The notes beneath the pieces are model-generated. The model saw only the letters and a program-made list of their open reading frames with translations, was not told the origin of the DNA and ran no database searches. Positions 53,462 to 64,000 of a stretch of 64,000 bases of DNA are shown in pieces. Every line of letters begins with the position of its first letter. Position 1 is the stretch's first letter. Origin of the DNA: Clostridia bacterium (GTDB lineage Bacteria > Bacillota > Clostridia > Caldicoprobacterales > Caldicoprobacteraceae); assembly GCA_017577715.1 (NCBI GenBank), contig PKRC01000004.1:1-64000 (forward strand), written 5' to 3'. A program made the position numbers and the translations under genes.

Positions 53462-53475
<14 letters not shown>
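53149..53475 (+). CDS. ntpF: V-type ATP synthase subunit H (peripheral stalk)
   Basis: 108 residues, almost wholly a charged coiled coil (AIREIRQAEQQAEEIKKQAM onward) that would pair with subunit E as a peripheral stalk. ATG 53149 is preferred because GAGGGGG at 53132-53138 is 10 bases before it; ATG 53140 is too close. It is the first gene of the operon and overlaps subunit I by 14 bases. No strong promoter was found right before it. Confidence 0.85.
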
Positions 53476-55958
<2,483 letters not shown>

Positions 55959-55969
55959 GAGTGGACACT

Positions 55970-56578
55970 ATGGATGGGATTGACAAGATCAAACAGCGTA
56001 TTCTGGAAGATGCTCGGCAGGAAGCCGAACGCATAATCAAGTCAGCTGAGGAAAAGGCAGAGGAAATTAAGAAGGCCAAAGCCGATGAGGCCGGCAGGCT
56101 AAAAAAACGTTTGACCGAGCAAAACATAGAGGCGGCTCGAGAACATAAAAGAAGGATGCTGGTATCGGCTCAGCTGGAGATGAAGAAGAAGGTGCTGGCC
56201 GTCAAACGGGACATGATAGAGGCCGTATTTGCAGGGGTTATTGAGAGGATAAGCCGCATGCCAGATGATCAATACAGGGAAGTTATCGCTTCCATGCTTT
56301 TGAATGCTCCTCTTCAGGGAGATGAAGAGGTGTTATTTTCGGTTTATGATGAGCACCGCCTGGATCAGGATTTCCTGGATTACATTAATGAGCAATTGAA
56401 AAAACAGGGGCGTAACGGACGGCTGCGCCTCTCGCCTGATAGAGGGCAGTTTAAGGCCGGCTTTATCCTTCGGGGCCATAAGGTTGAGATAAATTGCTCT
56501 TTTGAAGCAATTGTGAGGGCATTGCGAGCTGAGATGGAATCTCAAGTAGCCGAGATGCTGTTTGGTGAGCTTTCTTAA
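55970..56578 (+). CDS. ntpE: V-type ATP synthase subunit E
   Basis: 202 residues. N-terminal coiled coil (KIKQRILEDARQEAERIIKS on) and a C-terminal alpha/beta domain (GFILRGHKVEINCSFEAIVR). It forms the peripheral stalk with subunit H. ATG 55970 is preferred (TAGGAG eight bases before) over GTG 55961. Confidence 0.92.
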   Translation: MDGIDKIKQRILEDARQEAERIIKSAEEKAEEIKKAKADEAGRLKKRLTEQNIEAAREHKRRMLVSAQLEMKKKVLAVKRDMIEAVFAGVIERISRMPDDQYREVIASMLLNAPLQGDEEVLFSVYDEHRLDQDFLDYINEQLKKQGRNGRLRLSPDRGQFKAGFILRGHKVEINCSFEAIVRALRAEMESQVAEMLFGELS

Positions 56579-56657
56579 ATTTGCCTTGTTAAGCCTATAA
56601 AGTTTTTGGAGTAAGAAGCATATTGATTGACCTGTTGCGGGCAGTAGGAAGGATGAT

Positions 56658-57665
56658 ATGATGCCTCAACCCAGTTATGAATATGGAGTGGCCAGAGTCA
56701 GAGTTTTAGAGACCAAACTGCTTACCCGGGAGCGCATTGAACGGATGGCTGATGCCCCATCCGCCGAGGAAGCGCTCAAAGTTCTGTCGGAGACCAGCTA
56801 TGCCCCTTTGGTTGCAGAGCTGGTTTCTCCCTATGAATATGATGAGCTGCTTTCCAAAGAGATGAGTAGGGTACGTACCTTTATAGATGAGATTTCGCCG
56901 GATCCGGCCATTACGGACTTATTTTTCTTAAAATATGACTTTCATAATCTCAAGGTTTTATTGAAGTACAGATATTTAGGTGGCCAAGATGAGGGGCTGC
57001 CCTTGGTTCAAATAGGTACCATTCCGGTGGAAATATTAAGAAAGGGTGTGGATGATCCCGAAAGTGGCCTGCTTCCACCTTTTATGGTCAATGCAGTAAG
57101 GAGAGTGGACCAGGCCTGTGCTTTGAAGATTGATCCCCAAAAGATCGATATACTTTTGGATCTAGCCATGTACGACCATATATTTGAGGTGTGTCGCAGG
57201 AAAAGGAACGGGTTTGCTCTTGGTTATTTTCAGATGCAGGTTGACCTTTTAAACCTCCGTTCGCTTTTGCGGGCAAAGAGACTGGGGCAGGGGTTTGACT
57301 TTTTGAAGGAGATGCTCATCCCGCACGGCAGCTTAAATGTATCTTTTTATAGCCGTGCCATGGAGCAACCTTATGAACAGTTGATCAAAGAGGCGGAATC
57401 CACTCCTTACGGTAAGGTGATGGCCGAGGCCGTGCAGGATTTTCTGCGCACCGGTACTCTGACCGCTTTTGAAAGGCTGATGGATGACTTCCTGCTGAAT
57501 TACGTCAAGGCCTTAAGATATAATCCTTTTGGGATAGAAGCCATTGTGGGCTATCTATTGGCCAAGGAAAACGAAATTAAGCTAATACGCATAATCATGG
57601 TGGGCAAGATAAACAACCTGCCTGCTGAAAAAATCCGTGAAAGGCTTCGTGATGTGTATGTATAA
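56658..57665 (+). CDS. ntpC: V-type ATP synthase subunit C (d-type, AhaC)
   Basis: 335 residues. The YEYGVARVRVLETKLLT start and the all-helical pattern with conserved DLFFLKYDFHNLK (about 95-107) and FGIEAIVGYLLAKENEIKLIRIIMVGK at the C terminus are those of the V/A-ATPase C subunit, which couples rotor shaft and ring. ATG 56661 is nearly as good a start. It overlaps subunit F. Confidence 0.93.
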   Translation: MMPQPSYEYGVARVRVLETKLLTRERIERMADAPSAEEALKVLSETSYAPLVAELVSPYEYDELLSKEMSRVRTFIDEISPDPAITDLFFLKYDFHNLKVLLKYRYLGGQDEGLPLVQIGTIPVEILRKGVDDPESGLLPPFMVNAVRRVDQACALKIDPQKIDILLDLAMYDHIFEVCRRKRNGFALGYFQMQVDLLNLRSLLRAKRLGQGFDFLKEMLIPHGSLNVSFYSRAMEQPYEQLIKEAESTPYGKVMAEAVQDFLRTGTLTAFERLMDDFLLNYVKALRYNPFGIEAIVGYLLAKENEIKLIRIIMVGKINNLPAEKIRERLRDVYV

Positions 57666-57981
57666 GATGGGCGTAATTGGCGACAAAGATTCGATATTGG
57701 GGTTTAAAGCTTTGGGCCTGTCGGTGTTTCCGGTTACGCAGCCTGAACAGGCTGCTAGGCTCATCCACAAGCTGGCAAAAGAGAATTATGTGATTTTGTT
57801 TGTCACAGAATCGCTGGCACAGGATATCAAGGAGACCATCGATAGATACGGCTCTCAGCCTTTTCCCATTATTACCTTGATTCCCAACAATGCTGGAAGC
57901 ATGGGATTGGGAATGGAAGGGATCAAATCCAACGTGGAAAAGGCGGTAGGAGTGGACATTTTATTTGGAGAGCGAGGGTAG
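57652..57981 (+). CDS. ntpG: V-type ATP synthase subunit F
   Basis: About 110 residues. MGVIGDKDSILGFKALGLSV is the family start; the tail has PIITLIPN. It binds subunit D in the central shaft. Starts at 57652, 57658 and 57667 are possible; GAAAGG at 57639-57644 favours 57652, while homologues start MYKxGVIGD, matching 57658. Either way it overlaps subunit C, implying coupled translation. Confidence 0.92.
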   Translation: MCMYKMGVIGDKDSILGFKALGLSVFPVTQPEQAARLIHKLAKENYVILFVTESLAQDIKETIDRYGSQPFPIITLIPNNAGSMGLGMEGIKSNVEKAVGVDILFGERG

Positions 57982-57988
57982 GTGAGCT

Positions 57989-59761
57989 ATGCAGGGTAGG
58001 ATAGTAAAGGTATCGGGACCGCTTGTAGTAGCCGAAGGGATGGCCGATGCCAAGATGTTCGACGTGGTGCGGGTAAGCGATAAGCGGCTTATCGGCGAGA
58101 TAATAGAGCTAAGAGGGGATAAGGCTTCCATTCAGGTATATGAGGAGACTGCGGGATTAGGTCCGGGAGAGCCCGTGTATTCCACCGGCGAGCCTTTAAG
58201 CGTGGAGCTGGGGCCTGGGCTTATTGGCTCAATATTTGACGGTATACAGCGACCCTTAACCCTTATTCGCGAGAAGGTGGGCGATCGCATTGCAAGGGGG
58301 ATTGAAGTTCCTGCCTTGGATCGGGAGCGCAAGTGGGAGTTTATGCCCCGCGTCAAGCCGGGGGATCAGGTTGAGCCCGGCGATATAATAGGTGTGGTCC
58401 AGGAGACTTCCATAGTGGAGCACCGTATTATGGTGCCCCAGGGGATAGAAGGGGTTATAGAGTGGATTCATGAGGGAATGGCTACAATTGTAGAGCCGGT
58501 GGCCAGGGTAAAGATGCCCAATGGCGCTCTTGTGGACATTACCATGATGCAGAAGACCCCTGTCCGCGTGGGGAGAAAATACAAGCAAAAACTTCCTCCC
58601 ATTGTTCCGCTTATAACGGGCCAGCGAATCATTGATACCTTCTTCCCGGTAGCAAAGGGAGGAGTGGCTGCCGTACCCGGGCCCTTTGGCAGTGGCAAGA
58701 CGGTGGTGCAGCACCAGTTGGCAAAGTGGGCCGATGCCGACATCATAGTATATGTGGGATGTGGCGAGCGCGGTAACGAGATGACCGATGTTCTTATGGA
58801 GTTTCCTCAGCTAAAGGATCCAAAGACCGGCGAGCCCCTTATGAAGCGGACGGTGCTTATTGCCAATACTTCCGATATGCCGGTGGCTGCCCGTGAGGCT
58901 TCCATATACACCGGTATAACCATTGCCGAGTACTTTAGGGATATGGGCTATAACGTGGCCATCATGGCCGACTCCACTTCAAGGTGGGCTGAAGCCCTCC
59001 GCGAGATGTCGGGCCGTCTGGAGGAAATGCCCGGCGAGGAAGGCTATCCGGCTTATTTAGGCTCCAGGCTTGCCGAATTCTACGAACGGGCTGGCCGAGT
59101 CATTTGCTTGGGTAAGGACAACCGGGAAGGCACCATAACCGCCATTGGTGCCGTTTCACCGCCTGGCGGTGACTTTTCGGAACCCGTAACCCAAGCCACA
59201 TTGCGTATAGTCAAGGTATTCTGGGGTTTGGATTCACAACTGGCATACCGCAGGCATTTTCCTGCTATAAACTGGTTGACCAGCTATTCGCTGTATCTTG
59301 ACCGGCTAAACGAGTGGTACATAAGGGAGATATCGGAGGAGTGGCCTAAGCTCAGGCAGGAGGCCATGTCCCTGTTACAGGAGGAGGCCCAGCTGGAGGA
59401 GATAGTCAGGCTGGTGGGGGTGGATGCCTTATCGGTGAAGGATAGGCTGGTGCTGGAGGCTGCCAAATCCATAAGGGAAGATTACCTGCACCAAAACGCT
59501 TTCCACGAGGTGGATACCTATACTTCCCTTATAAAGCAGTACAAGATGCTGAAGCTGATAATCGAATTCTATCATCTGGGACAAAGAGCATTGGATTCGG
59601 GAGCCGAGTTCAGCCAGGTGGTAAGCCTCCCTGTAAGGGAGCGCATAGGGCGAGCCAAGTACATTTCTGAGGACCAGTTGGAGCAGCTGGATGAGATTTT
59701 AAACGAGTTAAAGGAACAGATGTCGTCCTTGATGTCGGAGGGAGGCGTCTCTTATGCTTAA
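57989..59761 (+). CDS. ntpA: V-type ATP synthase catalytic subunit A
   Basis: 590 residues. The P-loop [11 protein letters not shown] lies near residue 230, after the family-specific non-homologous insertion (about 110-200). [10 protein letters not shown] and [20 protein letters not shown] are further ATPase motifs. It hydrolyses or makes ATP at three A/B interfaces. GGTAGGTGAG precedes the ATG. It overlaps subunit B by eight bases. Confidence 0.98.
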   Translation: MQGRIVKVSGPLVVAEGMADAKMFDVVRVSDKRLIGEIIELRGDKASIQVYEETAGLGPGEPVYSTGEPLSVELGPGLIGSIFDGIQRPLTLIREKVGDRIARGIEVPALDRERKWEFMPRVKPGDQVEPGDIIGVVQETSIVEHRIMVPQGIEGVIEWIHEGMATIVEPVARVKMPNGALVDITMMQKTPVRVGRKYKQKLPPIVPLITGQRIIDTFFPVAKGGVAAVPGPFGSGKTVVQHQLAKWADADIIVYVGCGERGNEMTDVLMEFPQLKDPKTGEPLMKRTVLIANTSDMPVAAREASIYTGITIAEYFRDMGYNVAIMADSTSRWAEALREMSGRLEEMPGEEGYPAYLGSRLAEFYERAGRVICLGKDNREGTITAIGAVSPPGGDFSEPVTQATLRIVKVFWGLDSQLAYRRHFPAINWLTSYSLYLDRLNEWYIREISEEWPKLRQEAMSLLQEEAQLEEIVRLVGVDALSVKDRLVLEAAKSIREDYLHQNAFHEVDTYTSLIKQYKMLKLIIEFYHLGQRALDSGAEFSQVVSLPVRERIGRAKYISEDQLEQLDEILNELKEQMSSLMSEGGVSYA

Positions 59762-61139
59762 AGAGTACAGGACCATTACTGAAGTAGTTGGTCCATTGAT
59801 GCTGGTAGAACACGTGGAGGGAGCAAAATATAACGAGCTGGTGGAGATTCAACAGTCCAATGGAGAGGTTCGCAGGGGCCGTGTCCTTGAGGTGGATGGC
59901 GATAAGGCATTGGTTCAGCTCTTTGAGGGCTCTCACGGCTTGAGGATTGCCGACAGCAAGGTGCGCTTTTTGGGCAGGGGTATAGAGCTGGGCGTATCTA
60001 GGGATATGTTGGGGCGCGTATTCGATGGAATGGGGAGACCCATAGACGGAGGCCCAGAGATCATTCCCAAAAAGCGCATGGACATAAACGGAGAACCCAT
60101 CAATCCCGCTGCGCGCGACTACCCGTCGGAATTCATCCAAACCGGGATTTCGGCTATCGATGGCCTCAATACTCTGGTGCGCGGGCAAAAGCTGCCCATT
60201 TTCTCGGGGGCAGGCTTGCCTCATGCCCAGCTGGCAGCGCAGATTGCCCGGCAAGCTACAGTGCCGGGCAGCGACACCGAATTCGCCGTAGTGTTTGCGG
60301 CCATAGGCATAACCTTTGAGGAGGCCGACTTCTTCGTATCTGATTTTAGAAGGACCGGTGCCATCGAGCGGGCGGTGCTGTTCATGAATTTGGCCGATGA
60401 CCCGGCAATTGAGCGCATCTCCACACCCCGCATGGCATTGACAGCTGCCGAATATCTGGCCTTTGAAGAGGATATGCACGTACTGGTTATACTTACTGAT
60501 ATGACCAACTACGCCGAAGCCCTCAGGGAGATATCGGCCGCTCGTAAAGAGGTGCCTGGCCGCCGTGGCTATCCGGGCTACATGTATACCGACCTGGCTA
60601 CCATGTACGAGAGGGCCGGAAGGATAAAGGGCAAGAAGGGCTCTATTACTCAGATACCTATACTAACCATGCCCGAGGACGACAAGACCCATCCCATTCC
60701 CGACCTGACGGGATATATTACTGAAGGCCAGATAATATTGAGCAGGGAGCTTTACCGCAAGGGCATAAATCCACCCATTGATGTTTTGCCATCCCTGTCC
60801 CGTCTGAAGGATAAGGGCATAGGAAAGGGGAAAACCCGGGAGGACCACGCCGATACCATGAACCAGCTGTTTGCGGCCTATGCCCGTGGCAAGGAGGCCA
60901 AGGAGCTGGCGGTGGTGCTGGGCGAAGCGGCCCTTTCGGAGATGGATAAGCTATATGCCAAGTTTGCCGATGAATTTGAGAGGAGATATGTATCTCAGGG
61001 CTTTGAGACCAACCGTTCCATCGAGGAGACCCTTAATCTCGGGTGGGAATTGCTTTCCATACTGCCAAAGAGTGAGCTTAAACGAATTCGGGACGAGTAC
61101 CTCGATAAATATTTTCCCGGAGACAAAGGGGATGAATAG
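59754..61139 (+). CDS. ntpB: V-type ATP synthase subunit B
   Basis: 461 residues. It resembles A but has no P-loop: the position reads [47 protein letters not shown] carries the regulatory arginine region. It is the non-catalytic subunit alternating with A. Confidence 0.98.
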   Translation: MLKEYRTITEVVGPLMLVEHVEGAKYNELVEIQQSNGEVRRGRVLEVDGDKALVQLFEGSHGLRIADSKVRFLGRGIELGVSRDMLGRVFDGMGRPIDGGPEIIPKKRMDINGEPINPAARDYPSEFIQTGISAIDGLNTLVRGQKLPIFSGAGLPHAQLAAQIARQATVPGSDTEFAVVFAAIGITFEEADFFVSDFRRTGAIERAVLFMNLADDPAIERISTPRMALTAAEYLAFEEDMHVLVILTDMTNYAEALREISAARKEVPGRRGYPGYMYTDLATMYERAGRIKGKKGSITQIPILTMPEDDKTHPIPDLTGYITEGQIILSRELYRKGINPPIDVLPSLSRLKDKGIGKGKTREDHADTMNQLFAAYARGKEAKELAVVLGEAALSEMDKLYAKFADEFERRYVSQGFETNRSIEETLNLGWELLSILPKSELKRIRDEYLDKYFPGDKGDE

Positions 61140-61142
61140 TTT

Positions 61143-61790
61143 ATGGCTATCATGAGGGTTAATCCCACGCGCATGGAACTTACCCGTTTGAAAACAAGGC
61201 TTCAGGTGGCAGTAAGGGGTCACAAGCTGCTCAAAGACAAGCGGGATGAGATGATGCGCAAATTTTTAGACCTGATAAAACAGAATAAGGAGTTGCGGGA
61301 GCGCGTGGAGCAAAAATTAACCCTGGCGTTTAAGGATTTTGTGATGGCGCGGGCTGTCATGTCTTCCGAAGTGCTGGAGGAGGCTATAATGTTTCCCACC
61401 CGTAGGGTGGAGATAAAACCTTCAATTGGTAATATCATGGGCGTAGCTGTTCCCGTCATTGAGTATAAGGAAGTGATCGACCAAGAGCTCTCTCCTTATC
61501 CCTATAGCTTTGCGGCCACTTCGGCCGAACTGGATGGCGCCATTGCCGCCTTTTCCGACATCCTGCCACTTATGGTGGAGTTGGCTCAGATAGAAAAGAC
61601 TTGTCAGATGCTGGCAGATGAAATTGAGAAAACCCGCCGCAGGGTAAATGCTCTGGAATACGTAATTATCCCTCAACTCCAAGAGACGATACGCTATATT
61701 ACCATGAAGCTGGATGAAAACGAGCGCGGAAATCGTACCAGGTTGATGAAGGTCAAGGATATGCTGGAGGAAAAAAATGCAAATGTATGA
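61143..61790 (+). CDS. ntpD: V-type ATP synthase subunit D
   Basis: 215 residues. NPTRMELTRLKTRLQVAVRG at the N terminus and RRRVNALEYVIIPQLQETIRYI at the C terminus pair as the long coiled coil of the central shaft. AAAGGGG lies nine bases before ATG 61143. Last gene of the V-ATPase operon. Confidence 0.96.
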   Translation: MAIMRVNPTRMELTRLKTRLQVAVRGHKLLKDKRDEMMRKFLDLIKQNKELRERVEQKLTLAFKDFVMARAVMSSEVLEEAIMFPTRRVEIKPSIGNIMGVAVPVIEYKEVIDQELSPYPYSFAATSAELDGAIAAFSDILPLMVELAQIEKTCQMLADEIEKTRRRVNALEYVIIPQLQETIRYITMKLDENERGNRTRLMKVKDMLEEKNANV

Positions 61791-61875
61791 CGAAATTAGC
61801 CTGTAAGGCCATGTAAAAGTCAATTTTGGTTTACACGACGAATTTGGGAAGATTATATGGCTATCAATAGGTGCT

Positions 61876-61900
61876 CCGGTGGGTGTGTTACACCCACCGG
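61876..61900. repeat. Perfect 11-bp GC-rich hairpin at the V-ATPase operon end
   Basis: CCGGTGGGTGT (61876-61886), loop GTT, ACACCCACCGG (61890-61900). No T-run follows, so it is not a standard intrinsic terminator; it may define the 3' end of the operon mRNA. Apart from this and the elements listed below, 61791-62100 holds nothing I can support. Confidence 0.65.
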
Positions 61901-62102
61901 CTAGAATAAAGCTTGCCACAACCTCCTCTTTTTGGCATATTTCTCAACTTTGGTTATCTGCGATTTTGGAAAGTAAAAGCTTGACCAAATTCCTTCACTT
62001 TTCTTTATGTCCCTTGTATATCCTTTCTCATAAAGGGTGACCTATGTAATTTGAATGCGATAGATTATCGCGGGAAGGCAACGCATATCTACAAAAAAGT
62101 TA

Positions 62103-62131
62103 TTGATAAATTTATCTGCATATGTTACACT
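62103..62131 (+). promoter_or_regulatory. Candidate extended -10 promoter of the NCS2 leader
   Basis: TTGATA (62103-62108), 17 bp, TACACT (62126-62131) preceded by TGT. Transcription would start near 62138. Confidence 0.5.
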
Positions 62132-62140
62132 GTTTCAAGT

Positions 62141-62257
62141 GGGGATATTTTTAAGTCTGGTACAGAGATGCCGACAAGATATCCTGCAACAAGAGCATAG
62201 CATAACGTTGTGTTGAGGATAATCTTGCCTGCACTATGTGACAGACAAGATTTTTTT
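62141..62257 (+). ncRNA. Structured leader/attenuator upstream of the NCS2 permease
   Basis: Three competing pairings are visible. P1: GGATAT (62143-62148) with ATATCC (62179-62184), enclosing GTCtGG/CCGAC (62155-62175). Antiterminator: CAAGATATCC (62175-62184) with GGATAATCTTG (62217-62227; one bulged A). Terminator: AATCTTG (62221-62227) with CAAGATT (62246-62252) and seven T. P1 and the antiterminator share ATATCC; the antiterminator and terminator share AATCTTG. This is riboswitch- or protein-controlled attenuator logic. I do not recognise a known class; a purine riboswitch core is not evident and the PyrR-loop consensus is only partly resembled (CAGAGA in the loop). Confidence 0.55.
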
Positions 62258-62372
62258 ATGTAAAGGGGGATGAGTATAAGTATAGCGAGAACAGCAAATA
62301 GTTTATACGGCTTATATACCACAGTTGGGTGGTGTAAATTCACACAAATAAAGATTAAGGAGAGATGCTGTC

Positions 62373-63752
62373 ATGTCCAAAATTCAACATGCCATAGGGT
62401 ATCTTCCCGATGAACGTCCGCCGATATGGAAGCTTTTACTTTACGCGATACAACAGGTTATCGTAATGTTTCCTGCAACGGTAGCTGTAGCAATCATTAC
62501 AGGTTTTCACATCTCGACGACCATCTTTGCCAGCGGCCTTGCTACCCTCTGTTTTATTCTGGTTACAGGACGAAAGATCCCGCTTTATTATGGGTCAAGC
62601 TTTTCATATATCACTGCCGTTGCTAGCCTGATGAGCTCCCAAGCGTTGGCGGGATACACTCTCAATGAAAAGATAGCGGTAGCTCAATTTGGCATCGTCA
62701 TGTCAGGGCTTGTATCTATAGCGGCAGGGCTTATCGTCAACCGCTTTGGGAGGGATTCCCTGGAAAGGATCTTGCCGGCATCGGTTACAGGTCCTATTGC
62801 TATGGTGATCGGGCTTACGCTCGCGGGGACAGCGTTAAACGATGCGGCCTCCATTGCGATTGATACCGCAGGAACCATTGCTGTTGCGGAATCCCAGATA
62901 GCTCTTGCCAAGAACATGGCTTGGCTAGTTTCGCTCGTCACATTGATCTCAACTATCTTGTTCTCAGTATATTTGAAAGGTTTTATGGGTCAAATTCCAC
63001 TTATTCTTGGCCCAATCGTGGGCTGTATTACGGCCTTCATCATCAAACTTGTAACGGGCATTAACCTTTTTAAAGTTTTGCCTGCCACAGCCAACACTGG
63101 AATTTTTGCTCTTCCCATATTTACGCTTCCCAAACCCTCATGGATGGCGGTTGCAGCCATTATGCCCATAGCAATTGCTACCATTCCCGAATCAACGGCA
63201 CACATATACCAGCTGGACCTTTATGTAAATGATTTGGCAAACAAAAAGGGTAAGGGTAAGAGGTATGATATTGCCGACAAGCTTGGGCTTAACTTGATCG
63301 GCGACGGCATCGGCGATATAGTTGCCGGATTTATTGGAGGTCCTGCTGGCACCAACTATGGGGAAAACATAAGCGCCATGGCTATCACCAGAGTGTTTTC
63401 CACATCGGTTCTCATTGCTGCTTCCATAATAGCCATGATTATTTCCTGCTTTACACCTCTAATAAATGCCATCTATTCAATCCCCACCGCGGTAATAGGG
63501 GGCATTGAAATCTACTTGTTTGGCGCAATAGCCGTTCAAGGGGTTGCCATCATGGTTGAAAGAAAGGTGGATCTGTTTAGCGCTAGAACTATAGCGGTTA
63601 TTGCAACCATCATGATTATCGGCCTTGGAGGACAATACGCCTTTGGAGGCAACATACCCTTCTTTGGCATGGAGGTTCCAAGCGTTGCAGGGGCAGCCAT
63701 ATTCGGAATACTTCTTAACCTGGTATTGAGCATAGGGGAGAGGGAAAGATAA
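62373..63752 (+). CDS. NCS2 family uracil/xanthine permease
   Basis: 459 residues, about 12-14 membrane helices. Family features: LLYAIQQVIVMFPATVAVAII at the start, LYYGSSFSYITA (QH-like helix region) and AIMPIAIATIPESTAHIYQL, containing a conserved glutamate in the substrate site, then IGGPAGTNYGENISAMAITR. The NxG/ENxG-type motif suggests nucleobase-proton symport; uracil or xanthine cannot be told apart confidently. AAGGAGAG precedes the ATG. It is behind the attenuator-like leader. Confidence 0.93.
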   Translation: MSKIQHAIGYLPDERPPIWKLLLYAIQQVIVMFPATVAVAIITGFHISTTIFASGLATLCFILVTGRKIPLYYGSSFSYITAVASLMSSQALAGYTLNEKIAVAQFGIVMSGLVSIAAGLIVNRFGRDSLERILPASVTGPIAMVIGLTLAGTALNDAASIAIDTAGTIAVAESQIALAKNMAWLVSLVTLISTILFSVYLKGFMGQIPLILGPIVGCITAFIIKLVTGINLFKVLPATANTGIFALPIFTLPKPSWMAVAAIMPIAIATIPESTAHIYQLDLYVNDLANKKGKGKRYDIADKLGLNLIGDGIGDIVAGFIGGPAGTNYGENISAMAITRVFSTSVLIAASIIAMIISCFTPLINAIYSIPTAVIGGIEIYLFGAIAVQGVAIMVERKVDLFSARTIAVIATIMIIGLGGQYAFGGNIPFFGMEVPSVAGAAIFGILLNLVLSIGERER

Positions 63753-63793
63753 TATAGTGTTTAATGATGTTTAATTCCATAAAGCTTTGTAGG

Positions 63794-63822
63794 AGAGTTG
63801 TCCATGGGACAACTCTTTTTTT
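63794..63822 (+). terminator. Intrinsic terminator after the NCS2 gene
   Basis: AGAGTTGTCC (63794-63803), loop ATG, GGACAACTCT (63807-63816), then seven T in total to 63822. Confidence 0.93.
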
Positions 63823-64000
63823 ATGGCTGTATGGGATTTGCCTAAATTCATGGTATGGTTAAGTATAAAAGCTAGTGGATGATAAAGCTTTTATTGAGGG
63901 GTGGGGTTACAGGAGTTGTCAACATGGCCTGGAAGCTGACGGAAAGTGCATTGTGAGGTTTCTATCCTCGCAGTTTATTTTTTTGACCCTATTGGGGCTT
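63823..64000. other. Right edge of the window
   Basis: No full gene. A 10-codon frame MAWKLTESAL (63924-63956) has an AGGAG site nine bases upstream and runs into a hairpin-like TGTGAGG/CCTCGCA (63952-63973) followed by a T-rich stretch. It may be a leader, a gene remnant or chance. Confidence 0.3.

Noticed and set aside
59610-60479. 289-codon open frame on - opposite V-ATPase subunits A and B
   Set aside because: Antisense to highly conserved sequence; composition is that of a reverse-strand shadow.
62141-62185. PyrR-binding loop
   Set aside because: CAGAGA sits in a hairpin loop, but the UCC/GGY upper stem of the PyrR consensus is not formed; kept only as a hypothesis.
62125-62343. 72-codon hydrophobic open frame on - upstream of the NCS2 gene
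   Set aside because: GTG start with no ribosome site; it is opposite the attenuator-like leader whose structure explains the sequence better.

Overview
This window comes from an endospore-forming member of the Firmicutes, most likely class Clostridia. The evidence is direct. It carries spo0A, spoIIR, spmA/spmB, a sipL-type coat gene, sleB-ypeB, an alpha/beta SASP and abrB. Gene order around tmk-darA-yaaR-holB-ricT and metG-tatD-rsmA is the one found near the chromosome origin in Bacillus and Clostridia. A multi-subunit V/A-type ATPase and several ferredoxin/Fe-S proteins point to an anaerobe. The species cannot be named from the sequence alone. Almost all genes lie on the + strand. I see no insertion sequence, prophage, integron or CRISPR array.

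Layout. 1-663: end of an rRNA operon (23S 3' end, 5S, tRNA-Asn). 0.97-7.4 kb: hom, a PLP amino-acid decarboxylase, then tmk-darA-yaaR-holB-ricT and a small ferredoxin. 7.6-15 kb: a secreted SpoIID-like protein with four SH3 repeats, then a mostly minus-strand block (comB, spmB, spmA, rsmI, a TlpA-like thioredoxin, ccdA) interrupted by abrB on +. 15.2-24.5 kb: an LCP ligase, T-box-controlled metG, tatD and its linked radical-SAM gene, a lipoprotein class B PBP (-), a YabE-like 3D protein and rsmA. 24.6-29.9 kb: an unrecognised Tyr-rich protein, spo0A, an ArsR regulator with a divergent CoA-disulfide-reductase-like protein, a cluster of DnaA boxes and an acidic zinc-ribbon protein. 30-37.3 kb: veg, sipL, ispE, a nucleotidyltransferase, spoIIR, sleB, ypeB and an SASP. 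37.6-53 kb: ddl, murI, an MBL hydrolase, pyrG, rho, ytvI, rpmE, a DUF1385 gene, prmC, prfA, a ZIP transporter, tsaC/sua5, an arginine-phosphatase-like gene, rpiA and upp. 53.1-61.8 kb: a nine-gene V-ATPase operon whose rotor subunit has the Na+-binding residues known from Enterococcus hirae. 62.1-63.8 kb: an NCS2 nucleobase permease behind a structured leader.

How the parts fit. The genes are mainly housekeeping (nucleotide supply, replication, translation start and termination, cell wall) interleaved with sporulation and germination functions. The most notable non-coding signals are a leader before the NCS2 permease with three mutually exclusive pairings ending in an intrinsic terminator; a 129-bp cluster of seven DnaA-box matches at 29.2-29.3 kb; a perfect palindrome on the promoter of the arsR operon; and inverted repeats that include or surround the starts of spoIIR and sleB. 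The most notable proteins are an oxidoreductase-rhodanese fusion that has lost both catalytic cysteines of its family, a Rho factor with a roughly 180-residue Gln/Glu-rich insertion, and a RicT whose Shine-Dalgarno implies an AUU or AUA start codon. All computations were by eye; positions of boundaries without a codon (rRNA, leaders) are approximate.
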